DNA from: Mermis nigrescens
Taxonomy: Eukaryota; Nematoda; Enoplea; Mermithida; Mermithidae
Assembly: GCA_036768485.1 (NCBI GenBank)
Contig: JAVLUZ010000142.1
Coordinates: 1,763,904-1,827,903, forward strand
Direction: 5' to 3'
DNA length: 64,000 bases
The stretch's first letter is position 1. Each line of letters begins with the position of its first letter. The notes under the pieces were generated by a model, which was not told where the DNA came from, searched no databases, and saw only the letters and a program-made list of their open reading frames with translations. The translations under genes and the position numbers were made by a program. Of the stretch, positions 41,507 through 48,759 are shown piece by piece.

Positions 41507-42075
41507 AACATGTATAATTTATTTCAAACATTGCAAACTATTCTGTAAGTTTCACTCCAAATGCACATGAATTTGTGCCCACTTGACTCATATTACAGGA
41601 ACATTGACACAATACTGAGTTAATTTTAGCGTAAAAAAATAAAGATTTTTCTCAGCACATTATACAAGAAAGGAGCAGCCTGTTGAAACAGGATGTTTTC
41701 CATGTACATATCGTGCCTTGTGAGGAGCAAGTGCCGGCGATGTGTATGTGGTTCTGTGGTACATTCTCAGCTGTACCCCGCGATCCGGGTTAGTGGCAGT
41801 TGGGGTGTATACCTGTATGAATGTTGTAGTATGCGAGCGCTACCTCCCCAAAAGGAGTTCGTGGGCGAGCGTATACTTGTTTGAATGATCTTTCTTGTAC
41901 ATTATGTTAAGAAAAAGTTTTAATTTTTTTACGATAAAATGCCTCAGTTTTGTATCAATCTTCCTGTGTTATGAGTCAAATGGGCACAAGTTCATGTGCA
42001 TTTGGAGTAAAGCTTTCAGAATAGTTTGCATTGTTTGGAATAAATTTTACGTGTTTAGGTGTATAAATTTTGCAG
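41507..42075. repeat. Large imperfect inverted repeat with GC-richer loop
   Basis: The left arm (about 41507-41660) and right arm (about 41895-42075) are complementary over roughly 150 bp. They share, for example, CTCCAAATGCACATGAA in the left arm and its complement near 41994-42012. The loop of about 230 bp is GC-richer and has no recognised RNA or gene. It sits between the polymerase and TBP genes. It could be a nested foldback element or a structured replication/transcription region. Confidence 0.75.
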
Positions 42076-42197
42076 TATTTAGAAATTTTTGTATATATGG
42101 TCAAAAAATAAAATTTTCAGCTTTTCAGCTGGAAATGACTCACCATTGTGCCAACCTCCCCGTGGTGTGAGTCGGACATTGACAAATGGGCACAGAA

Positions 42198-42385
42198 GTT
42201 TGTAAAGTTTGGAAAATTTTTTGTAAAGTTTGGAATATTTTTTGTAAAGTTTGGAATATTTTTTGTAAAGTTTGGAATATATTTTACATGCTTAAGCATA
42301 GTACTTTTGTAAAGTTTGGAAAATTTTTTGTAAAGTTTGGAAATTTTTTGTAAAGTTTGGAATATTTTTTGTAAAGTTTGGAAAT
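42198..42385. repeat. Iteron-like tandem array with central palindrome
   Basis: About eight units of TTTGTAAAGTTTGGAATATT (20-22 bp) in two blocks, separated by a segment containing the perfect 12-bp palindrome ATGCTTAAGCAT at 42288-42299. Related arrays lie downstream of the other two TBP copies (50166-50265; 51540-51775). The one at 51540 also has ATGCTTAAGCA at 51648-51658. Position conservation implies a function, such as an origin or 3'-end element of the TBP gene. Confidence 0.8.
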
Positions 42386-42389
42386 TTTG

Positions 42390-42905
42390 CTATTTAATTT
42401 GGCATTGCTCGAGCATTGTTGAAACTATTTTATATGCTATATGCAATTCATGCTCTCTTTTTGCACCAGTGAGAATCATTTTTCCGCTTGTAAAGAGCAA
42501 AAATGTCACATTTCGAAATTTGTACACTAAACCAGGGAATAATTCTACTTCGTACATGCATTTTCTTTTCACTAGCTCATAAAATTTGCAAAGATTAATG
42601 CGAAATCCTAAATTAGCAGAGCCTACAAACAGCTGAGGCGTTATTTCCAGCAGCAAATTCTCCATGTTCAGCATATTGATGAATACTTTTATCACATTTT
42701 CACCATCTTTTATAGTTTTTGCTCCGAGACATACAATTTTACCCGACCTGAAAATCAGCAGTGTAGCCTGGGGTAATCGAAATATGATGCCTGGAAATTT
42801 CTGCCGATTATACTGCGCTGTATTTGGTAATTTCAGGTAGATGTCATCTAGATCAAGCACATTTGGTAGGCATGTAGTCAACACAATGTTTTGTATGGTA
42901 ACCAT
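42390..42905 (-). CDS. TATA-box-binding protein (TBP) homologue
   Basis: 171 aa made of two imperfect repeats, which is the TBP saddle without an N-terminal extension. Repeat 1 has IQNIV (4-8), KFPGIIF (36-42) and LLIFRSGKIVCLGAK (49-63). Repeat 2 has VGSANLGF (94-101), ELFPGLVY (121-128) and LLFTSGKMILTGAK (136-149). Phe37, Phe52, Phe123 and Phe138 align with the four TATA-intercalating phenylalanines of yeast TBP (99, 116, 190, 207). The repeat-1 dyad Asn is kept (N6); its repeat-2 partner is Leu92. It is divergent from animal TBP, so it is not a fresh host copy. It is divergently arranged with the integrase (46 bp apart) and has its own TATA box. Inferred role: core-promoter recognition for the element's TATAAATA promoters. 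TBP is not in the known core Polinton gene set. Confidence 0.92.
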   Translation of the reverse strand: MVTIQNIVLTTCLPNVLDLDDIYLKLPNTAQYNRQKFPGIIFRLPQATLLIFRSGKIVCLGAKTIKDGENVIKVFINMLNMENLLLEITPQLFVGSANLGFRINLCKFYELVKRKCMYEVELFPGLVYKFRNVTFLLFTSGKMILTGAKREHELHIAYKIVSTMLEQCQIK

Positions 42906-42910
42906 TTTTT

Positions 42911-42918
42911 AATAAATA
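42911..42918 (+). promoter_or_regulatory. Weak TATA-like box of the integrase
   Basis: AATAAATACT, one mismatch from the element's consensus, starting 41 bp before the integrase ATG and lying immediately after the TBP start codon. Confidence 0.45.
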
Positions 42919-42939
42919 CTTTAAACTCTTCTTTGTCTA

Positions 42940-42947
42940 TATTTATA
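42940..42947 (-). promoter_or_regulatory. TATA box of the TBP gene
   Basis: TATAAATA on the minus strand, first T 42 bp before the TBP ATG, in the 46-bp space shared with the integrase gene. It would allow TBP to regulate its own transcription. Confidence 0.75.
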
Positions 42948-42951
42948 AACG

Positions 42952-44004
42952 ATGGAACCATTAAAGATACAGTGGACTGAGGTGGGCAAGCCGGGCGCAT
43001 TTGCAGGTATCAATAAACTGCAAAAAGTTAGCAAAGCATCAAATAAGCGAGTAAAAGAATTTTTGTCTAAACAGTTTACTTATCAATTGCATAAACCAGT
43101 GAGGAAGCGATTTCCTAGGCGGGCAATTATAGTTTCAGGTCCTAATCTTCTGTGGGATGTAGATCTTCTTGATCTTAAAGAATTTAGGAATAAAAATTAT
43201 AAAAATCGATACATATTGATGGCTATTGATGTTTTTTCGCGTAAAGCTTATGGACAGGCAATGACTAATAAAAGTGCTAAGACTGCATCACAAGCTTTTG
43301 AAAAAATATTGCCCCTTAACATCCCTCAGGCAGTGCGAACTGATCATGGTAATGAATTTAAAGGGGAATTTAATAGATTGCTTAAGTCATACAAAATCAA
43401 GCATATATTGACAAGTAGTCCCGAGATTAAGGCTAATTTTGTGGAGCGATTTCATAGAACATTCCGTGACAAGCTCATGCGATACATGACATACTATTCA
43501 AATGAAAATTGGACAAAGGTATATAAAAGCATCATTGAGAGCTATAATAACACGCCTCATAGTAGCCTTAACAATACAGCCCCAAATGATGTAAATTCTG
43601 AAAATACAGGAGAATTATTAGCATTTATGCTAAAAAATAGAAAAATGTGTAAACCAGAAGCAACACTTCCTATTGGACAACTTGTGAGAATAACTTCCCT
43701 CAAAAGCGGTTTTGCAAAAGCGAGCAAGCACACATATACTGATGAGCTGTTTCGTATTAAAGAGGTGTCAGACAGTTGTCCTAAAACATACAAGTTGGAA
43801 GATTTGATGGGAGAACCAATCATTGGTGCATTTTATAGAAAGGAGCTCCAAGTAGCTGAACCAGGGGCTGAAATGCATAAGCGAGTCGCAAAAGCTATAA
43901 ATACTGGTAAAGGGACATACAAAGTAAAATTTAAAAATTGGCCAAATAAGTTTGACACAGAGTTAACAAAGAGAGAACTTAAGTTTTATGAGCAGCCAAA
44001 ATGA
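42952..44004 (+). CDS. int: Polinton integrase (retroviral type)
   Basis: 350 aa with an rve-type catalytic core. Likely catalytic residues are D71 (in WDVDLLD), D131 (in TDHGNEF) and E165 (in NFVERFHRTF). The N-terminal part ends in the Polinton-type 'YQLHKPVRKRF' segment. The C-terminal approximately 50 residues resemble a degenerate chromodomain (YKVKFKNWPNKFDTEL). It would insert the element and generate the 6-bp target duplication. Its stop overlaps the ATPase start as ATGA (44001-44004). It is clearly different in sequence from the two decayed integrases at 48760-49814 and 52125-53181, which belong to another lineage. Confidence 0.93.
   Translation: MEPLKIQWTEVGKPGAFAGINKLQKVSKASNKRVKEFLSKQFTYQLHKPVRKRFPRRAIIVSGPNLLWDVDLLDLKEFRNKNYKNRYILMAIDVFSRKAYGQAMTNKSAKTASQAFEKILPLNIPQAVRTDHGNEFKGEFNRLLKSYKIKHILTSSPEIKANFVERFHRTFRDKLMRYMTYYSNENWTKVYKSIIESYNNTPHSSLNNTAPNDVNSENTGELLAFMLKNRKMCKPEATLPIGQLVRITSLKSGFAKASKHTYTDELFRIKEVSDSCPKTYKLEDLMGEPIIGAFYRKELQVAEPGAEMHKRVAKAINTGKGTYKVKFKNWPNKFDTELTKRELKFYEQPK
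43896..43903 (+). promoter_or_regulatory. Possible internal TATA box upstream of the ATPase
   Basis: GCTATAAATACTGG within the integrase frame, 105 bp before the ATPase ATG and so outside the usual 32-44 bp window. It could serve the ATPase or be only coding sequence. Confidence 0.25.
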
Positions 44005-44639
44005 TTTTAGAACATCCATTTACATGCATTGTTTCTGGTCCAACAAAATCAGGTAAAACAACATTTGTGAAAAAACTTATAGAAAACCGTGAAACAATAA
44101 TTGACACAAAAATCACAAAGATCTGGTGGTGCTTTACAGAAGATCAACCATTATATAAGAAGCTTAAAAATGTCTCATTTATCACTGGATTACCTGACTT
44201 TAGCAGGCTTAAGGAGGCCAGCCCAACACCCCAGTTACTTATACTTGATGATCTTATGCAGGAAAGCAAAGGAAATGCACAAATTATACAACTATTCACA
44301 CGAGGTTGTCATCACTGGAACGTTAGTGTGGTTCACATTGTGCAAAACCTATTTTTTGATGGACTACGCACTTCTCGCATAAATTCTGATTACATAGTTT
44401 TGTTTAAAAATCCTGCCGATCAATTACAGGCACAAGTTTTATCTAGACAGCTTTATCCTAACAATCAGAAATATTTTCTAGAAGCTTATTCAGATGCAAC
44501 TTGTAAACCTCACGGTTATCTTTTCATTGATCTAACTCAAAATATTTTGGACACTTATAGGTTAAAAGCGGATATTTTCAATAAGCATCCTACTATTTAT
44601 GTACCAAAGCCTATAAATACCGATAGAAATATTAAATAA
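44001..44639 (+). CDS. atp: A32-like DNA-packaging ATPase (FtsK/HerA superfamily)
   Basis: 212 aa. Walker A is GPTKSGKTT (residues 13-21) and Walker B is LLILDDL, followed by the family's glutamine/asparagine-rich sensor strand (VVHIVQNLFF). The family drives genome packaging in Polintons, adintoviruses, virophages and large DNA viruses. It overlaps the integrase by 4 bp (ATGA), suggesting stop-start coupled translation. The C-terminal codons contain the TATA box (44612) for the next gene. A fragment of a second-lineage ATPase lies at 50841-50979 (-). Confidence 0.94.
   Translation: MILEHPFTCIVSGPTKSGKTTFVKKLIENRETIIDTKITKIWWCFTEDQPLYKKLKNVSFITGLPDFSRLKEASPTPQLLILDDLMQESKGNAQIIQLFTRGCHHWNVSVVHIVQNLFFDGLRTSRINSDYIVLFKNPADQLQAQVLSRQLYPNNQKYFLEAYSDATCKPHGYLFIDLTQNILDTYRLKADIFNKHPTIYVPKPINTDRNIK
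44612..44619 (+). promoter_or_regulatory. TATA box for the 44649 gene
   Basis: CCTATAAATACC, 37 bp before ATG 44649, embedded in the last codons of the ATPase (encoding PINT). Confidence 0.75.
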
Positions 44640-44648
44640 AAATGTAAG

Positions 44649-44999
44649 ATGGCTCCAAAACGACTAAAACAGAACATAACGTGTTTACACGTACTAAGTA
44701 ATGCGAAAAAACCTCAGAGAAATGCGCTTATAAATACTGCTAGCAAAGACCAGATTCTCTGCATATGTGATTGTGCTCACAACTTTTTAAACGGTAATAT
44801 TCCATTCTCTGAGAAGGAAATCAACACACTTCGAAGGTATCAGAATCAAATTAGATATTTGGCAAATAATAAGCAGGCAACAACAAAACAAAGAAAAAAC
44901 ATTATATTACAAAACGGTGGTTTTCTTCCTTTATTACTCACACCCATACTTTCAATTGTTGGCAGTCTATTAGCTGATGCAATAGTTGGTAAAAAATGA
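44649..44999 (+). CDS. Conserved small Polinton protein with C-terminal hydrophobic helix
   Basis: 116 aa. It has a basic N-terminus (MAPKRLKQN) and a Cys-containing middle segment (ILCICDCAHN). Next come a charged helix with a Lys/Arg cluster (KQATTKQRKN) and a strongly hydrophobic C-terminal helix after QNGGFLPLLLTPILS. This layout, placed between the ATPase and capsid genes, recurs in Polintons and adintoviruses. A core- or membrane-associated virion protein is plausible; the function is unknown. Its stop overlaps the next start as ATGA (44996-44999). Confidence 0.75.
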   Translation: MAPKRLKQNITCLHVLSNAKKPQRNALINTASKDQILCICDCAHNFLNGNIPFSEKEINTLRRYQNQIRYLANNKQATTKQRKNIILQNGGFLPLLLTPILSIVGSLLADAIVGKK

Positions 45000-45565
45000 A
45001 GCACACTGAAAAGATAATTTTAATACCTAGTGAATTAACTGAACATACAAAGCCTGTTGACACCCTGCTTGGCTCCTTAGACAGAGAAATGCAAAAAATT
45101 TTGAATGGAAAGAATGTACCACAAGATGTAAAGCTCATAAAATATAATCAACTAATTGGCAGATTTATGCGATTGCAGGAAAAGAAAAAGCAACCATATA
45201 AGGTAAACATCATAGACAGCAAAAATGACAATGATGAGGAAATCCTTGCTGATGTTCCAAAATCGAACTATCAAAAGGCTAAAATGCTTCTACATTATAT
45301 TCGCAGCAATCCTAGTATTGAAATCGACCCTAATGGCGAGCTTGTTATACATGGTCAAAAAATTCGTGGTTCAAGCATCACAGATATACTACACGATTTG
45401 GCACGTGAGCGAAAAAACATAAGCAAACATCCTGGTACAATAGAATTACTAAAAGCACTTAATCGAACAAATGTTCCAATTGAAAGCATTGCTAATAAAC
45501 AGGGAAGGCAAATTTTTACAGCAGCGCGAACTAATGTAGATTTTGATTGGGAAGAAAGTCTATAA
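44996..45565 (+). CDS. Conserved Polinton protein of unknown function (189 aa)
   Basis: Mostly helical and charged. It has a segment of the form 'LLGSLDREMQKILN...VKLIKYNQLIGRF' at the start, an acidic linker (NDNDEE), and a C-terminal globular part of the form 'AKMLLHYI...GELVIHGQKI..SSITDIL'. I recognise this organisation from Polinton-type elements next to capsid genes, but no enzymatic motif is visible. It is joined to the preceding gene by a 4-bp ATGA overlap. Its last codons overlap the TATA box of the next gene (45561). Confidence 0.72.
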   Translation: MKHTEKIILIPSELTEHTKPVDTLLGSLDREMQKILNGKNVPQDVKLIKYNQLIGRFMRLQEKKKQPYKVNIIDSKNDNDEEILADVPKSNYQKAKMLLHYIRSNPSIEIDPNGELVIHGQKIRGSSITDILHDLARERKNISKHPGTIELLKALNRTNVPIESIANKQGRQIFTAARTNVDFDWEESL

Positions 45566-45568
45566 ATA
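45561..45568 (+). promoter_or_regulatory. TATA box for the pX-like gene
   Basis: AGTCTATAAATACT, 39 bp before ATG 45600. It overlaps the stop codon of the upstream gene. Confidence 0.78.
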
Positions 45569-45599
45569 CTCATTATTATATATGAATAAAATTACAAAA

Positions 45600-46040
45600 A
45601 TGCATGTTCAATTTCACCCAGACGATTACAATCTTTGGCTGCAGTATTACACTGGGCAGGCGGGCTATGGGTTGGAGGGGTTTAGGGGAATTCCATATCA
45701 GCGGGGGGTTGGTCTTGGTAGTTTTTTCCGTTCACTTTTCAGAATGGCTGTTCCTGTTTTGCAATCTATTGGTAAGCAAGTAGGAAAACATGCTTTAGTG
45801 GCAGGTGCAAATATAGCGTCCGATGTGGTTCATGGAAAGCCCCTCTTTCAATCAACTAAAGAACACTCAAAGCGAGAAGCTGCTCAGCTTTTTGATGAGG
45901 CCTCTAAAGCCCTTCAGCAGCAAGGGGAAGGTCTTGGTTATCGCTCAAAGTCTATAAATACTAGTGTAAATGATGCTTTTTATAATAAAAATGGCTCTCA
46001 TAGACGTAAAATCAATTCCAAGCACAAAAAGCGAACTTGA
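45600..46040 (+). CDS. pX-like minor virion protein
   Basis: 147 aa. A hydrophilic start (MHVQFHPDDYNLW) is followed by a glycine-rich stretch (GQAGYGLEGFRG). The hallmark follows: GVGLGSFFRSLFRMAVPVLQ and a Gly/Ala-rich amphipathic helix ending 'ANIASDVVHGKPL'. The C-terminus is very basic (HRRKINSKHKKR). It resembles the adenovirus-pX-like proteins of adintoviruses and Polintons, thought to be membrane-active or DNA-associated virion components. I chose ATG 45600 because it is 39 bp from the TATA box, the usual spacing here. ATG 45582 in the same frame is the alternative. The 3' end overlaps the capsid gene in another frame. Confidence 0.75.
   Translation: MHVQFHPDDYNLWLQYYTGQAGYGLEGFRGIPYQRGVGLGSFFRSLFRMAVPVLQSIGKQVGKHALVAGANIASDVVHGKPLFQSTKEHSKREAAQLFDEASKALQQQGEGLGYRSKSINTSVNDAFYNKNGSHRRKINSKHKKRT
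45953..45960 (+). promoter_or_regulatory. TATA box for the major capsid gene
   Basis: AGTCTATAAATACT, 38 bp before ATG 45991, embedded in the pX-like coding sequence (encoding SINT). Confidence 0.8.
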
Positions 46041-47282
46041 CCTTTTTACAGTTCCACCTACCCAGGTGGTGATAAAGCGAGGCTTCTGGCATGAAATCCA
46101 GCCAACGCATCCCATTACTAATGAGGGACCGTATGAGTTCAGAATTCCGCCTGACCCGCATTACCTACAACTGAGTAAAAACCACATTTATATGCTATTA
46201 AGAATTAAAAAACCAACGGTTGCAGTAGGCGCAGCTTTACCTGACTATGCTCCCATCAATCTTATAGGTAAAACTTTTTTCAAGCAAGTAAAATGCTTTT
46301 TAGGCGGACAATTAGTTTTTGACAGCTCTGATAAATATGCTTACAGATCTTATTTTGAAACGGAGCTAAATTATGGATATGATGCAAAACATTCACAATT
46401 ACAGTCATCCCTGTACTTTCATGACGGGGGCAGTAAAGTCGACACAAAAGATAGTGAATCATTCAAAAAGCGTTCAAAAATGTTCAAAGATGAAAATATT
46501 GTTGAAGTTTCAGCTCCACTGCACATTGACATGTTTTTGCAAGACAGATATCTAATTAATTTTACCGATTTTTGCATAGAATTACATAGAAACAGCAATG
46601 CCTTTGTTTTGCAGTGCTTTGAAGATGTAAATTTAGTACTACAAGTTCTACAAATGAAATTTTTTATTCGAAAAGTTGAAATTTTGGACAGTGTAAATCT
46701 GGCAGTCGAGCAAACTATGCTTGCTCATACAGCAAAATATCCCATAAGACGTGTGGCCATGACCAACTTGCATATATCAAATCCTGCGAGAGAAACGCCT
46801 AGCTACACATTGTTCACTGGTCAGTTACCTAGGCGTATTGTATTTGCTTGTGTTGAGGGCAGTGCTTATCGAGGTAGTTTAGCAAAGTCACCTTTCAATT
46901 TTAAACCGTTCAACATACATGACGTAAAAGTAACGTGTGGTGGTGTAACGTTTCCTGCATTTCCACTTAGCATTTCATTTGAGCACAATATGTACTTACA
47001 AGCTTTTAATCAAATGTATGAAGCATTAGATTTAGGACGCGAAGGTAATTTTATTAGCAGAGATGAATTTAAAACAAGTCACTGTTTTTTGTTTTTGACC
47101 TGACTCCTGATGAAGATGATGGCGGACATTGGGATTTAGTCCACGAAGGTACAACTAGCATTCATATAAAATTCAGTAGCAATTTGCCCGATTCAGGTGC
47201 TGAAATTATTATATATGCTGAGTTTGATAATTTGATAATGATCGATAAAAATCGTAACACTTTTCATGACTATAACGCATAA
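45991..47282 (+). pseudogene. mcp: Major capsid protein (double jelly roll), -1 frameshift near the C-terminus
   Basis: The Polinton major capsid protein, about 430 residues expected. It starts MALIDVKSIPS and contains the conserved 'KRGFWHEIQPTHPI' region and the two jelly-roll halves. The reading frame hits TGA at 47101-47103, but the conserved end (FDLTPDEDDGGHW ... AEFDNLIMIDKNRN) continues in the -1 frame to TAA 47280-47282. The shift falls at TTTTTTG (47085-47091), which has the form of a -1 slippery heptamer X XXY YYZ in the correct phase. Either programmed frameshifting, a one-T loss, or a sequencing error explains it. It would form the hexameric capsomers. Confidence 0.9.
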
Positions 47283-47284
47283 AC

Positions 47285-47707
47285 ATGAATACTATTGAAA
47301 TAATCAAAATTCTCAATGCTGCTTTTCAGAACAATACATTTTTAGGTGTTTTTCCATTAGATCTTGTACCGCATATCAAAAATTATCCAGCTGCCCTGGT
47401 AGTGAATCTGGACGATAGCAGAAAACCTGGCTCTCACTGGGTTGCCCTCTATTTTAATCAAAAAGGCCACTGTGATTACTTTGACAGCTATGGAAGAAAA
47501 CCGTATGAGCTTAAACATTATATACAGCTCAATGCAAAAGCATTCACTTACAATAATGCAAAAGTTCAAGGAATATTTAGCATTTCATGTGGTCATATGT
47601 GCATCTATTTCCTAGTTTGCCGTGCACATGGTATCCCATTTAAAAACATTATCGCATCAATGCAAAATGAAAAAATCTATAAATACTTTAATAAGCTTAG
47701 CTTGTAA
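47285..47707 (+). CDS. pro: Adenovirus-type cysteine protease (maturation protease)
   Basis: 140 aa and intact. The catalytic triad is visible as His51 (GSHWVALYF), Asp67 (YFDSYGR) and Cys102 (SCGHMC), with Gln95 as the likely oxyanion residue. This is the C5/Ulp1-like protease that matures virion proteins. The ATG follows the capsid gene stop after 2 bp (TAA AC ATG), suggesting reinitiation after capsid translation. The TATA box for the next gene (47678) is inside its last codons. Confidence 0.93.
   Translation: MNTIEIIKILNAAFQNNTFLGVFPLDLVPHIKNYPAALVVNLDDSRKPGSHWVALYFNQKGHCDYFDSYGRKPYELKHYIQLNAKAFTYNNAKVQGIFSISCGHMCIYFLVCRAHGIPFKNIIASMQNEKIYKYFNKLSL
47678..47685 (+). promoter_or_regulatory. 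TATA box for the penton-like gene
   Basis: ATCTATAAATACTT, 32 bp before ATG 47710, within the protease coding sequence. Confidence 0.75.
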
Positions 47708-47709
47708 AC

Positions 47710-48495
47710 ATGGATACCAAACAATTTTATATCACGCTTCCGAGCAATTCCCAAGAAACAAATACTGCAGCCAGTATTTGTAACAAACCTACCTAGACAA
47801 ATCGTATTGAATGCGGCGAGTGGGAGGTTGGTTTGGTTGAAATAATTTATGCAAATACATGGCACAATGTTGCCGAGGACCAGAATATGATACAGTTTTA
47901 TGACATTAAAAACAATGTGCGAACAAAAATTGTTAATTCCTCGAGCAAGGTACTTAAATATAGATGATCTTGATTAAGACAATCACTAATGGGAATAAAA
48001 ATGATTAGTCATTAAATGAAAAATTTGAATACTTGCAATACTTTGGCATAAGGTATGATGATAATAAGAAATTCTGTCACCTAAAAATTAATACAGAATA
48101 TATTCGAAGTGTAAAGTTAACAAAGCATTTACTATATATGATGGGATTTCTGGAAAGCCAGCTTAGCAATATAAATTATTCTGTGGCGCAAGATTTGACC
48201 ATAGTAGCAAACCATTCTCCTGATATACTAGGTGGAATGCATAATTTTTACGTATATTGTGATATAGTTGAGCCTCAAATTGTTGGAAATATTTTTGCAC
48301 CACTTCTGCAAGTCGTAAATATTGAAGGAAAGTATATGGACATCATAAATCACTCATATATTAGTCCGCATTATATTCCTGTACTCAAAAAATCATTCAA
48401 TACTGATTGAAGTAAACATTAAAAGCGATCAAGACCAACCTGTACCTTTTGAGTTCGGAAAAACTATCGTAAAATTACATTTTAGAATGACTTAG
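47710..48495 (+). pseudogene. Penton-like minor capsid protein (single jelly roll), decayed
   Basis: It begins with the family start (MDTKQFYITLPSNSQ) and then has an in-frame TAG after 28 codons. Further recognisable pieces lie in other frames: GEWEVGLVEIIYA near 47820, an open stretch to 48410 with FYVYCDIVEPQIVGN, and an end with VPFEFGKTIVKLHF before TAG 48493-48495. At least three frame or stop lesions are present, more than in any neighbour, so this is genuine decay and not one sequencing slip. The intact family forms the capsid vertices. Confidence 0.85.
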
Positions 48496-48759
48496 ACTCA
48501 TCCGACTTATAAATCACTTTAACTTTTTAGAAACAACTGAAATCGCGCATGTGGTTATGCGTTGGACTGTAGTTCGCTTTGTTCGCGGTTCGGCCCCCAG
48601 TGACCCATACTTTTTTCTTTTCCCGAAGGTAGCCAAAGGCGGACCTTCGGGCCAGCGGCCCTGCGAAAAATGCGGGGGCGGCCAACCTGTAATGCTTAAG
48701 GATAGAGCGGCCCTGCGAAATGCGCTTGCGACCCCGCTCTATTCTACAATTGTTCAAGA
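48496..48759. other. GC-richer segment at the start of the second-lineage block
   Basis: Inverted counterpart of 36660-36800 with an extra GC-rich stretch (48590-48700). Frames here are short and I see no protein family. Confidence 0.6.

Noticed and set aside
42117..42299. Minus-strand frame reading repeated FTKNIPN units
   Set aside because: It is the translation of the 20-22 bp tandem array, with no start context or TATA box.
42198..42385. CRISPR-like array
   Set aside because: Units are contiguous, without unique spacers, in a eukaryotic mobile element.
42938..42947. TATATTTATA as the integrase TATA box
   Set aside because: It lies only 14 bp before the integrase ATG, so a start site about 30 bp downstream would fall inside the gene; it fits the TBP gene on the other strand.
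44729..44736. TATAAATA inside the 44649 gene as a promoter
   Set aside because: It is 267 bp from the next start, far outside the 32-44 bp pattern; probably coding sequence only.
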